Origin: Auanema rhodensis
Lineage: Eukaryota > Nematoda > Chromadorea > Rhabditida > Rhabditidae
Direction: 5' to 3'
Assembly (NCBI GenBank): GCA_964057225.1
Contig: OZ059899.1
Location: 17,306,501-17,370,500, forward strand
Length of the DNA stretch: 64,000 bases
Position numbers and translations under genes: made by a program
Part shown: piece by piece, positions 52,101 to 64,000 of the stretch
How positions within the stretch are numbered: the stretch's first letter is position 1
Layout: every line of letters begins with the position of its first letter
The notes under the pieces: generated by a model
Databases searched by the model: none
What the model was told of the DNA's origin: nothing
The model's input: the letters and a program-made list of their open reading frames with translations, nothing else

Positions 52101-55100
52101 ATTTTTTTGTTGAATAACATTGTCCATCGTCTTCGCCTTGAAAAAAGGAATCTAAAAACATCTACTTTTTGTGAAATTATTTTGAAATTTTTAGGGAAAA
52201 TTTTTGTCAAAATGTTTTTGGAAGCAATGTTGAGTGTACATGGAAACTCAACATACACTAATACATCATTTTTCAAACGATCATAACTAATTTTCGTATT
52301 AAGCGTTTCTCAATGTAGTATAGTGCATTCGATGCGGATTTTTAAGCTGCGTCGATCTGTGTTATCAGATTTGCGCTAGCTTAAAAATGCACCGAGATAT
52401 CAACTGATATAAGTTCACACTTATATCCTCGATTTTCACCCTGAAGAATTAATTTTTTTGTTGAATAACATTGTCCATCGTCTTCACCTTGAAAAAAGGA
52501 ATCTAAAAACATCTACTTTTTGTGAAATTATTTCGAAATTTTTAGGGAAAATTTTTGTCAAAATGTTTTTGGAAGCAATGTTGAGTGTACATGGAAACTC
52601 AACATACACTAATACATCATTTTTTAAACGATCATAACTAATTTTTGTATTGAGGGTTTCTCAATGTAGTATAGTGCATTCGATGCGGATTTTTAAGCTG
52701 CGTCGATCTGTGTTATCAGATTTGCGCTAGCTTAAAAAAGCACCGAGATATCAACTGATATAAGTTCACACTTATATCCTCGATTTTCACCCTGAAGAAT
52801 TAATTTTTTTGTTGAATAACATTGTCCATCGTCTTCGCCTTGAAAAAAGGAATCTAAAAACATCTACTTTTCGTGAAATTATTTCGAAATTTTTAGGTAA
52901 AATTTTTGTCAAAATGTTTTTGAAAGCAATGTTGAGTGTACATGGAAACTCAACATACACTAATGCATCATTTTTCAAACGATCATGACTAATTTTTGTA
53001 TTGAGGGTTTCTCAATGTAGTATAGTGCATTCGATGCGGATTTTTAAGCTGCGTCGATCTGTGTTATCAGATTTGCGCTAGCTTAAAAATGCACCGAGAT
53101 ATCAACTGATATAAGTTCACACTTATATCCTCGATTTTCACCCTGAAGAATTAATGTTTTTGTTGAATAACATTGTCCATCGTCTTCACCTTGAAAAAAG
53201 GAATCTAAAAACATCTACTTTTTGTGAAATTATTTTGAAATTTTTAGGGAAAATTTTTGTCAAAAAGTTTTTGGAAGCAATGTTGAGTGTACATGGAAAC
53301 TCAACATACACTAATGCATCATTTTTCAAACGATCATAACTAATTTTCGTATTAAGCGTTTCTCAATGTAGTATAGTGCATTCGATGCGGATTTTTAAGC
53401 TGCGTCGATCTGTGTTATCAGATTTGCGCTAGCTTAAAAATGCACCGAGATATCAACTGAAATAAGTTAACACATATATCCTCGATTTTCACCCTGAAGA
53501 ATTAATTTTTTTGTTGAATAACATTGTCCATCGTCTTCGCCTTAAAAAAAGGAATCTAAAAACATCTACTTTTTGTGAAATTATTTTGAAATTTTTAGGG
53601 AAAATTTTTGTCAAAATGTTTTTGGAAGCAATGTTGAGTGTACATGGAAACTCAACATACACTAATACATCATTTTTTAAACGATCATAACTAATTTTTG
53701 TATTGAGGGTTTCTCAATGTAGTATAGTGCATTCGATGCGGATTTTTAAGCTGCGTCGATCTGTGTTATCAGATTTGCGCTATCTTTAAAAATGCACCGA
53801 GATATCAACTGATATAAGTTCACACTTATATCCTCGATTTTCACCCTGAAGAATTACTTTTTTTGTTGAATAACATTGTCCATCGTCTTCGCCTTGAAAA
53901 AAGGAATCTAAAAACATCTACTTTTTGTGAAATTATTTTGAAATTTTTAGGGAAAATTTTTGTCAAAAAGTTTTTGGAAGCAATGTTGAGTGTACATGGA
54001 AACTCAACATACACTAATGCATCATTTTTCAAACGATCATAACTAATTTTCGTATTAAGCGTTTCTCAATGTAGTATAGTGCATTCGATGCGGATTTTTA
54101 AGCTGCGTCGATCTGTGTTATCAGATTTGCGCTAGCTTAAAAATGCACCGAGATATCAACTGAAATAAGTTAACACATATATCCTCGATTTTCACCCTGA
54201 AGAATTAATTTTTTTGTTGAATAACATTGTCCATCGTCTTCGCCTTAAAAAAAGGAATCTAAAAACATCTACTTTTTGTGAAATTATTTTGAAATTTTCA
54301 GAGAAAATTTTTGTCAAAATGTTTTTGGAAGCAATGTTGAGTGTACATGGAAACTCAACATACACTAATGCATCATTTTTCAAACGATCATAACTAATTT
54401 TTGTATTAAGCGTTTCTCAATGTAGTATAGTGCATTCGATGCGGATTTTTAAGCTGCGTCGATCTGTGTTATCAGATTTGCGCTAGCTTAAAAATGCACC
54501 GAGATATCAACTGATATAAGTTTACACTTATATCCTCGATTTTCACCCTGGAGAATTAATTTTTTTGTTGAATAACATTGTCCATCGTCTTCGCCTTGAA
54601 AAAAGGAATCTAAAAACATCTACTTTTTGTGAAATTATTTTGAAATTTTTAGGGAAAATTTTTGTCAAAATGTTTTTGGAAGCAATGTTGAGTGTACATG
54701 GAAACTCAACATACACTAATACATCATTTTTTAAACGATCATAACTAATTTTTGTATTGAGGGTTTCTCAATGTAGTATAGTGCATTCGATGCGGATTTT
54801 TAAGCTGCGTCGATCTGTGTTATCAGATTTGCGCTATCTTTAAAATGCACCGAGATATCAACTGATATAAGTTCACACTTATATCCTCGATTTTCACCCT
54901 GAAAAATTGATTTTTTCGTTGAATAACATTGTCCATCGTCTTTGCCTTGAAAAAAGGAATCTAAAAACATCTACTTTTTGTAAAATTATTTTGAAATTTT
55001 TAGGTAAAATTTTTGTCAAAATGTTTTTGAAAGCAATGTTGAGTGTACATGGAAACTCAACATACACTAATGCATCATTTTTCAAACGATCATGACTAAT

Positions 55101-57537
55101 TTTTGTATTGAGCGTTTCTCAATGTAGTATAGTGCCTTCGATGCGGATTTTTAAGCTGCGTCGATTTGTGTTATCAGATTTGCGCTATCTTTAAAATGCA
55201 CCGAGATATCAACTGATATAAGTTCACACTTATATCCTCGATTTTCACCCTGAAGAATTAATTTTTTTGTTGAATAACCTTGTCCATCGTCTTCACCTTC
55301 AAAAAGGAATCTAAAAACATCTACTTTTTGTAAAATTATTCTGAAATTTTTAGGGAAAATTTTTGTCAAAATGTTTTTGGAAGCAATGTTGAGTGTACAT
55401 GGAAACTCAACATACACTAATGCATCATTTTTCAAACGATCATAACTAATTTTTGTATCAAGCGTTTCTCAATGTAGTATAGTGCATTCGAATCGGATTT
55501 TTAAGCTGCGTCGATCTGTGTTATCAGATTTGCGCTATCTTTAAAATGCACCGAGTTATCAACTGATATAAGTTCACACTTATATCCTCGATTTTCACCC
55601 TGAAGATTTAATTTTTTTGTTGAATAACCTTGTCCATCGTCTCCACCTTGAAAAAAGGAATCTAAAAACATCTACTTTTTGTAAAATTATTTTGAAATTT
55701 TTAGGGAAAATTTTTGTCAAAATGTTTTTGGAAGCAATGTTGAGTGTACATGGAAACTCAACATACACTAATGCATCTTTTTTCAAACGATCATAACTAA
55801 TTTTTGTATTAAGCGTTTCTCAATGTAGTATAGTGCATTCGATGCGGATTTTTAAGCTGCGTCGATCTGTGTTATCAGATTTGCGCTAGCTTAAAAATGC
55901 ACCGAGATATCAACTGATATAAGTTCACACTTATATCCTCGATTTTCACCCTGAAAAATTGATTTTTTCGTTGAATAACATTGTCCATCGTCTTTGCCTT
56001 GAAAAAAGGAATCTAAAAACATCTACTTTTTGTGAAATTATTTTGAAATTTTCAGAGAAAATTTTTGTCAAAATGTTTTTGGAAGCAATGTTGAGTGTAC
56101 ATGGAAACTCAACATACACTAATGCATCATTTTTCAAACGATCATAACTAATTTTTGTATTAAGCGTTTCTCAATGTAGTATAGTGCATTCGATGCGGAT
56201 TTTTAAGCTGCGTCGATCTGTGTTATCAGATTTGCGCTAGCTTAAAAATGCACCGAGATATCAACTGATATAAGTTTACACTTATATCCTCGATTTTCAC
56301 CCTGGAGAATTAATTTTTTCGTTGAATAACAATGTCCATCGTCTTCGCCTTAAAAAAAGGAATCTAAAAACATCTACTTTTTGTGAAATTATTTTGAAAT
56401 TTTTAGGGAAAATTTTTGTCAAAATGTTTTTGGAAGCAATGTTGAGTGTACATGGAAACTCAACATACACTAATGCATCATTTTTCAAACGATCATAACT
56501 AATTTTTGTATTGAGCGTTTCTCAATGTAGTATAGTGCATTCGATGGGGATTTTTAAGCTGCGTCGATCTATGTTATCAGATTTGCGCTATCTTTAAAAT
56601 GCACCGAGATATCAACTGTTATAAGTTCACACTTATATCCTCGATTTTCACCCTGAAGAATTAATTTTTTTGTTGAATAACATTGTCCATCGTCTTCGCC
56701 TTGAAAAAAGAAATCTAAAAACATCTACTTTTTGTGAAATTATTTTGAAATTTTCAGAGAAAATTTTTGTCAAAATGTTTTTGGAAGCAATGTTGAGTGT
56801 ACATGGAAACTCAACATACAATAATGCATCATTTTTCAAACGATCATAACTAATTTTTGTATTAAGCGTTTCTCAATGTAGTATAAAGCATTCGATGCGG
56901 ATTTTTAAGCTGCGTCGATCTGTGTTATCAGATTTGCGCTAGCTTAAAAATGCACCGAGATATCAACTGATATAAGTTCACACTTATATCCTCGATTTTC
57001 ACCCTGAAAAATTGATTTTTTCGTTGAATAACATTGTCCATCGTCTTTGCCTTGAAAAAAGGAATCTAAAAACATCTACTTTTTGTGAAATTATTTTGAA
57101 ATTTTCAGAGAAAATTTTTGTCAAAATGTTTTTGGAAGCAATGTTGAGTGTACATGGAAACTCAACATACACTAATGCATCATTTTTCAAACGATCATAA
57201 CTAATTTTTGTATTAAGCGTTTCTCAATGTAGTATAGTGCATTCGATGCGGATTTTTAAGCTGCGTCGATCTGTGTTATCAGATTTGCGCTAGCTTAAAA
57301 ATGCACCGAGATATCAACTGATATAAGTTTACACTTATATCCTCGATTTTCACCCTGGAGAATTAATTTTTTCGTTGAATAACAATGTCCATCGTCTTCG
57401 CCTTAAAAAAAAATCTGAAAACATCTACTTTTTGTGAAATTATTTTGAAATTTTTAGGGAAAATTTTTGTCAAAATGTTTTTGGAAGCAATGTTGAGTGT
57501 ACATGGAAACTCAACATACACTAATGCATCATTTTTC
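49115..57537 (-). repeat. 24-unit higher-order block, copy 1 (8,423 bp)
   Basis: From 49,115 to 55,577 this block matches 57,538-64,000 at a constant offset of 8,423 bp (24 units, net minus one base). Rare features are shared at matching positions: CACGGAGATATC (49,583), ATTTCGAAATTTTTAGGTAAAA (50,424 region; given for location only), ATTAATGTTTTTG (53,154), ATTACTTTTTTTG (53,856), CTTTAAAAATGC with an extra A (50,979 and 53,788), GTGCCTTCGATG (55,134) and CTTCAAAAAGG with a one-base deletion (55,300). The remaining 55,578-57,537 completes the period. The left edge is C49113 and T49114 versus T57536 and C57537. Confidence 0.9.
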
Positions 57538-60500
57538 AAACGATCATAACTAATTTTTGTATTGAGCGTTTCTCAATGTAGTATAGTGCATTCGATGCGG
57601 ATTTTTAAGCTGCGTCGATCTATGTTATCAGATTTGCGCTATCTTTAAAATGCACCGAGATATCAACTGTTATAAGTTCACACTTATATCCTCGATTTTC
57701 ACCCTGAAGAATTAATTTTTTTGTTGAATAACATTGTCCATCGTCTTCGCCTTGAAAAAAGGAATCTAAAAACATCTACTTTTTGTGAAATTATTTTGAA
57801 ATTTTTAGGGAAAATTTTTGTCAAAATGTTTTTGGAAGCAATGTTGAGTGTACATGGAAACTCAACATACACTAATACATCATTTTTTAAACGATCATAA
57901 CTAATTTTTGTATTGAGGGTTTCTCAATGTAGTATAGTGCATTCGATGCGGATTTTTAAGCTGCGTCGATCTGTGTTATCAGATTTGCGCTAGCTTAAAA
58001 AAGCACGGAGATATCAACTGATATAAGTTCACACTTATATCCTCGATTTTCACCCTGAAGAATTAATTTTTTTGTTGAATAACATTGTCCATCGTCTTCG
58101 CCTTGAAAAAAGGAATCTAAAAACATCTACTTTTTGTGAAATTATTTCGAAATTTTTAGGGAAAATTTCTGTCAAAATGTTTTTGGAAGCAATGTTGAGT
58201 GTACATGGAAACTCAACATACACTAATACATCATTTTTTAAACGATCATAACTAATTTTTGTATTGAGGGTTTCTCAATGTAGTATAGTGCATTCGATGC
58301 GGATTTTTAAGCTGCGTCGATCTGTGTTATCAGATTTGCGCTAGCTTAAAAATGCACCGAGATATCAACTGATATAAGTTCACACTTATATCCTCGATTT
58401 TCACCCTGAAGAATTAATTTTTTTGTTGAATAACATTGTCCATCGTCTTCGCCTTGAAAAAAGGAATCTAAAAACATCTACTTTTTGTGAAATTATTTCG
58501 AAATTTTTAGGGAAAATTTCTGTCAAAATGTTTTTGGAAGCAATGTTGAGTGTACATGGAAACTCAACATACACTAATACATCATTTTTTAAACGATCAT
58601 AACTAATTTTTGTATTGAGGGTTTCTCAATGTAGTATAGTGCATTCGATGCGGATTTTTAAGCTGCGTCGATCTGTGTTATCAGATTTGCGCTAGCTTAA
58701 AAAAGCACCGAGATATCAACTGATATAAGTTCACACTTATATCCTCGATTTTCACCCTGAAGAATTAATTTTTTTGTTGAATAACATTGTCCATCGTCTT
58801 CGCCTTGAAAAAAGGAATCTAAAAACATCTACTTTTCGTGAAATTATTTCGAAATTTTTAGGTAAAATTTTTGTCAAAATGTTTTTGAAAGCAATGTTGA
58901 GTGTACATGGAAACTCAACATACACTAATGCATCATTTTTCAAACGATCATAACTAATTTTTGTATTGAGGGTTTCTCAATGTAGTATAGTGCATTCGAT
59001 GCGGATTTTTAAGCTGCGTCGATCTATGTTATCAGATTTGCGCTATCTTTAAAATGCACCGAGATATCAACTGTTATAAGTTCACACTTATATCCTCGAT
59101 TTTCACCCTGAAGAATTAATTTTTTTGTTGAATAACATTGTCCATCGTCTTTGCCTTGAAAAAAGAAATCTAAAAACATCTACTTTTTGTAAAATTATTT
59201 TGAAATTTTTAGGGAAAATTTTTGTCAAAATGTTTTTGGAAGCAATGTTGAGTGTACATGGAAACTCAACATACACTAATGCATCATTTTTCAAACGATC
59301 ATAACTAATTTTTGTATTGAGGGTTTCTCAATGTAGTATAGTGCATTCGATGCGGATTTTTAAGCTGCGTCGATCTGTGTTATCAGATTTGCGCTATCTT
59401 TAAAAATGCACCGAGATATCAACTGAAATAAGTTAACACATATATCCTCGATTTTCACCCTGAAGAATTAATTTTTTTGTTGAATAACATTGTCCATCGT
59501 CTTCGCCTTGAAAAAAGAAATCTAAAAACATCTACTTTTTGTGAAATTATTTTGAAATTTTTAGGGAAAATTTTTGTCAAAATGTTTTTGGAAGCAATGT
59601 TGAGTGTACATGGAAACTCAACATACACTAATGCATCATTTTCCAAACGATCATAACTAATTTTCGTATTAAGCGTTTCTCAATGTAGTATAGTGCATTC
59701 GATGCGGATTTTTAAGCTGCGTCGATCTGTGTTATCAGATTTGCGCTAGCTTAAAAATGCACCGAGATATCAACTGAAATAAGTTAACACATATATCCTC
59801 GATTTTCACCCTGAAGAATTAATTTTTTTGTTGAATAACATTGTCCATCGTCTTCGCCTTAAAAAAAGGAATCTAAAAACATCTACTTTTTGTGAAATTA
59901 TTTTGAAATTTTTAGGGAAAATTTTTGTCAAAATGTTTTTGAAAGCAATGTTGAGTGTACATGGAAACTCAACATACACTAATACATCATTTTTTAAACG
60001 ATCATAACTAATTTTTGTATTGAGGGTTTCTCAATGTAGTATAGTGCATTCGATGCGGATTTTTAAGCTGCGTCGATCTGTGTTATCAGATTTGCGCTAT
60101 CTTTAAAATGCACCGAGATATCAACTGATATAAGTTCACACTTATATCCTCGATTTTCACCCTGAAGAATTAATTTTTTTGTTGAATAACCTTGTCCATC
60201 GTCTTCACCTTGAAAAAAGGAATCTAAAAACATCTACTTTTTGTGAAATTATTTTGAAATTTTCAGAGAAAATTTTTGTCAAAATGTTTTTGGAAGCAAT
60301 GTTGAGTGTACATGGAAACTCAACATACACTAATGCATCATTTTTCAAACGATCATAACTAATTTTTGTATTAAGCGTTTCTCAATGTAGTATAGTGCAT
60401 TCGATGCGGATTTTTAAGCTGCGTCGATCTGTGTTATCAGATTTGCGCTAGCTTAAAAATGCACCGAGATATCAACTGATATAAGTTTACACTTATATCC

Positions 60501-63500
60501 TCGATTTTCACCCTGGAGAATTAATTTTTTTGTTGAATAACATTGTCCATCGTCTTCGCCTTGAAAAAAGGAATCTAAAAACATCTACTTTTTGTGAAAT
60601 TATTTTGAAATTTTTAGGGAAAATTTTTGTCAAAATGTTTTTGGAAGCAATGTTGAGTGTACATGGAAACTCAACATACACTAATACATCATTTTTCAAA
60701 CGATCATAACTAATTTTCGTATTAAGCGTTTCTCAATGTAGTATAGTGCATTCGATGCGGATTTTTAAGCTGCGTCGATCTGTGTTATCAGATTTGCGCT
60801 AGCTTAAAAATGCACCGAGATATCAACTGATATAAGTTCACACTTATATCCTCGATTTTCACCCTGAAGAATTAATTTTTTTGTTGAATAACATTGTCCA
60901 TCGTCTTCACCTTGAAAAAAGGAATCTAAAAACATCTACTTTTTGTGAAATTATTTCGAAATTTTTAGGGAAAATTTTTGTCAAAATGTTTTTGGAAGCA
61001 ATGTTGAGTGTACATGGAAACTCAACATACACTAATACATCATTTTTTAAACGATCATAACTAATTTTTGTATTGAGGGTTTCTCAATGTAGTATAGTGC
61101 ATTCGATGCGGATTTTTAAGCTGCGTCGATCTGTGTTATCAGATTTGCGCTAGCTTAAAAAAGCACCGAGATATCAACTGATATAAGTTCACACTTATAT
61201 CCTCGATTTTCACCCTGAAGAATTAATTTTTTTGTTGAATAACATTGTCCATCGTCTTCGCCTTGAAAAAAGGAATCTAAAAACATCTACTTTTCGTGAA
61301 ATTATTTCGAAATTTTTAGGTAAAATTTTTGTCAAAATGTTTTTGAAAGCAATGTTGAGTGTACATGGAAACTCAACATACACTAATGCATCATTTTTCA
61401 AACGATCATGACTAATTTTTGTATTGAGGGTTTCTCAATGTAGTATAGTGCATTCGATGCGGATTTTTAAGCTGCGTCGATCTGTGTTATCAGATTTGCG
61501 CTAGCTTAAAAATGCACCGAGATATCAACTGATATAAGTTCACACTTATATCCTCGATTTTCACCCTGAAGAATTAATGTTTTTGTTGAATAACATTGTC
61601 CATCGTCTTCACCTTGAAAAAAGGAATCTAAAAACATCTACTTTTTGTGAAATTATTTTGAAATTTTTAGGGAAAATTTTTGTCAAAAAGTTTTTGGAAG
61701 CAATGTTGAGTGTACATGGAAACTCAACATACACTAATGCATCATTTTTCAAACGATCATAACTAATTTTCGTATTAAGCGTTTCTCAATGTAGTATAGT
61801 GCATTCGATGCGGATTTTTAAGCTGCGTCGATCTGTGTTATCAGATTTGCGCTAGCTTAAAAATGCACCGAGATATCAACTGAAATAAGTTAACACATAT
61901 ATCCTCGATTTTCACCCTGAAGAATTAATTTTTTTGTTGAATAACATTGTCCATCGTCTTCGCCTTAAAAAAAGGAATCTAAAAACATCTACTTTTTGTG
62001 AAATTATTTTGAAATTTTTAGGGAAAATTTTTGTCAAAATGTTTTTGGAAGCAATGTTGAGTGTACATGGAAACTCAACATACACTAATACATCATTTTT
62101 TAAACGATCATAACTAATTTTTGTATTGAGGGTTTCTCAATGTAGTATAGTGCATTCGATGCGGATTTTTAAGCTGCGTCGATCTGTGTTATCAGATTTG
62201 CGCTATCTTTAAAAATGCACCGAGATATCAACTGATATAAGTTCACACTTATATCCTCGATTTTCACCCTGAAGAATTACTTTTTTTGTTGAATAACATT
62301 GTCCATCGTCTTCGCCTTGAAAAAAGGAATCTAAAAACATCTACTTTTTGTGAAATTATTTTGAAATTTTTAGGGAAAATTTTTGTCAAAAAGTTTTTGG
62401 AAGCAATGTTGAGTGTACATGGAAACTCAACATACACTAATGCATCATTTTTCAAACGATCATAACTAATTTTCGTATTAAGCGTTTCTCAATGTAGTAT
62501 AGTGCATTCGATGCGGATTTTTAAGCTGCGTCGATCTGTGTTATCAGATTTGCGCTAGCTTAAAAATGCACCGAGATATCAACTGAAATAAGTTAACACA
62601 TATATCCTCGATTTTCACCCTGAAGAATTAATTTTTTTGTTGAATAACATTGTCCATCGTCTTCGCCTTAAAAAAAGGAATCTAAAAACATCTACTTTTT
62701 GTGAAATTATTTTGAAATTTTCAGAGAAAATTTTTGTCAAAATGTTTTTGGAAGCAATGTTGAGTGTACATGGAAACTCAACATACACTAATGCATCATT
62801 TTTCAAACGATCATAACTAATTTTTGTATTAAGCGTTTCTCAATGTAGTATAGTGCATTCGATGCGGATTTTTAAGCTGCGTCGATCTGTGTTATCAGAT
62901 TTGCGCTAGCTTAAAAATGCACCGAGATATCAACTGATATAAGTTTACACTTATATCCTCGATTTTCACCCTGGAGAATTAATTTTTTTGTTGAATAACA
63001 TTGTCCATCGTCTTCGCCTTGAAAAAAGGAATCTAAAAACATCTACTTTTTGTGAAATTATTTTGAAATTTTTAGGGAAAATTTTTGTCAAAATGTTTTT
63101 GGAAGCAATGTTGAGTGTACATGGAAACTCAACATACACTAATACATCATTTTTTAAACGATCATAACTAATTTTTGTATTGAGGGTTTCTCAATGTAGT
63201 ATAGTGCATTCGATGCGGATTTTTAAGCTGCGTCGATCTGTGTTATCAGATTTGCGCTATCTTTAAAATGCACCGAGATATCAACTGATATAAGTTCACA
63301 CTTATATCCTCGATTTTCACCCTGAAAAATTGATTTTTTCGTTGAATAACATTGTCCATCGTCTTTGCCTTGAAAAAAGGAATCTAAAAACATCTACTTT
63401 TTGTAAAATTATTTTGAAATTTTTAGGTAAAATTTTTGTCAAAATGTTTTTGAAAGCAATGTTGAGTGTACATGGAAACTCAACATACACTAATGCATCA

Positions 63501-64000
63501 TTTTTCAAACGATCATGACTAATTTTTGTATTGAGCGTTTCTCAATGTAGTATAGTGCCTTCGATGCGGATTTTTAAGCTGCGTCGATTTGTGTTATCAG
63601 ATTTGCGCTATCTTTAAAATGCACCGAGATATCAACTGATATAAGTTCACACTTATATCCTCGATTTTCACCCTGAAGAATTAATTTTTTTGTTGAATAA
63701 CCTTGTCCATCGTCTTCACCTTCAAAAAGAAATCTAAAAACATCTACTTTTTGTAAAATTATTCTGAAATTTTTAGGGAAAATTTTTGTCAAAATGTTTT
63801 TGGAAGCAATGTTGAGTGTACATGGAAACTCAACATACACTAATGCATCATTTTTCAAACGATCATAACTAATTTTTGTATCAAGCGTTTCTCAATGTAG
63901 TATAGTGCATTCGAATCGGATTTTTAAGCTGCGTCGATCTGTGTTATCAGATTTGCGCTATCTTTAAAATGCACCGAGTTATCAACTGATATAAGTTCAC
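57538..64000 (-). repeat. 24-unit higher-order block, copy 2 (6,463 bp, cut by the window end)
   Basis: Near-identical second copy of 49,115-55,577. The only difference I found is A63730 where the first copy has G55307 (AAAAAGAAATC versus AAAAAGGAATC). All one-base unit length changes are shared, so the two copies stay in register for the full length. It may continue beyond the window. A tandem array of this 8.4-kb unit, a single recent duplication and an assembly duplication are all compatible with the sequence. Confidence 0.9.

Larger units (their letters stand above)
26047..64000 (-). repeat. Satellite DNA array, minus-orientation arm (about 108 units)
   Basis: The same 351-bp satellite in reverse complement, continuous to the window end. 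Units are recognisable by CGATTTTCACCCTG and by CAAACGATCAT or TAAACGATCAT every 351 bases. Arm-specific states include TTTTTAGGGAAAATTTTTG where the plus arm has TTTTTCGAAAAATTTTTG or similar, and CTGAAGAATTAATTTTTTTG in most units. Length exceptions are 350 bp (frame 29,275), 349 bp (frames 40,857, 44,365 and 57,350, two bases short in each) and 352 bp (extra A near 50,979, 53,788 and 59,402). It divides into subfamily blocks described separately. Confidence 0.98.

Noticed and set aside
55151-55435. 94-codon minus-strand frames here and at 63,574-63,858
   Set aside because: They result from a one-base deletion (CTTCAAAAAGG) that shifts the satellite frame. The two are copies of one another through the 8.4-kb duplication.
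1-64000. CRISPR array
   Set aside because: Repeats are 351 bp with no unique spacers and no cas genes. This is a satellite.
1-64000. Bacterial or phage origin with rRNA, tRNA or operons
   Set aside because: No coding density, no RNA gene signatures and no non-repetitive sequence. 64 kb of uninterrupted 351-bp tandem repeat is a eukaryotic heterochromatin pattern.
1-64000. Assignment to a named beetle satellite family (for example the 360-bp Tribolium satellite)
   Set aside because: The length and macro-dyad style are suggestive, but I cannot match the sequence from memory. A search of satellite databases and insect genomes with the unit would decide it.

Overview
The whole 64,000-base window is one tandem satellite DNA. 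I find no protein-coding gene, rRNA, tRNA, transposon or CRISPR array. The repeat unit is 351 bp (a few units are 349, 350 or 352 bp). It is about 31% G+C, counted by hand on the first unit. About 182 head-to-tail units fill the window with no unrelated DNA between them. This points to eukaryotic heterochromatin, probably centromeric or pericentromeric. The AT-rich style, the roughly two-nucleosome unit length and the long inverted arms resemble insect, especially beetle, satellites. That is a weak inference and I do not recognise the species or the named satellite family.

Layout. (1) Positions 1-26,041 are a plus-orientation arm of about 74 units. It is a mosaic of perhaps a dozen unit variants, with several 2.1-2.5 kb segments copied almost exactly 3,159, 5,967 and 4,914 bp away. 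(2) At 26,042-26,046 the orientation flips through a few bases of non-homologous filler. The breaks lie at different phases of the unit, so folding the DNA leaves a loop of about 141 nt (25,906-26,046) flanked by arms in exact register. This makes a giant inverted repeat (macro-dyad) with up to about 26 kb per arm inside the window. (3) Positions 26,047-64,000 are a minus-orientation arm of about 108 units. Its part nearest the junction (to about 39.3 kb) is a distinct subfamily with short higher-order repeats. The middle part (about 39.3-49.1 kb) mixes subfamilies and shows 3-mer, 5-mer and 10-mer periodicities. The distal part contains an 8,423-bp, 24-unit block starting at 49,115. This block repeats from 57,538 to the window end over 6,463 bp, with only one base difference noticed.

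Each unit carries several short dyads: a 9-bp stem with a 10-nt loop, a 12-bp AT palindrome, a 9-bp stem with a 4-nt loop, and a nested 10-bp stem near the unit end. Both breakpoints at the orientation switch fall inside dyad stems. The recurrent reading frames of about 63 codons are a by-product of a repeat length divisible by three. They start at TTG and are not genes.

The most interesting points are the macro-dyad junction, the family difference between its two arms, the very young 8.4-kb duplication (or assembly duplication), and a 24-bp substitution cluster found in 13 units of the plus arm only.
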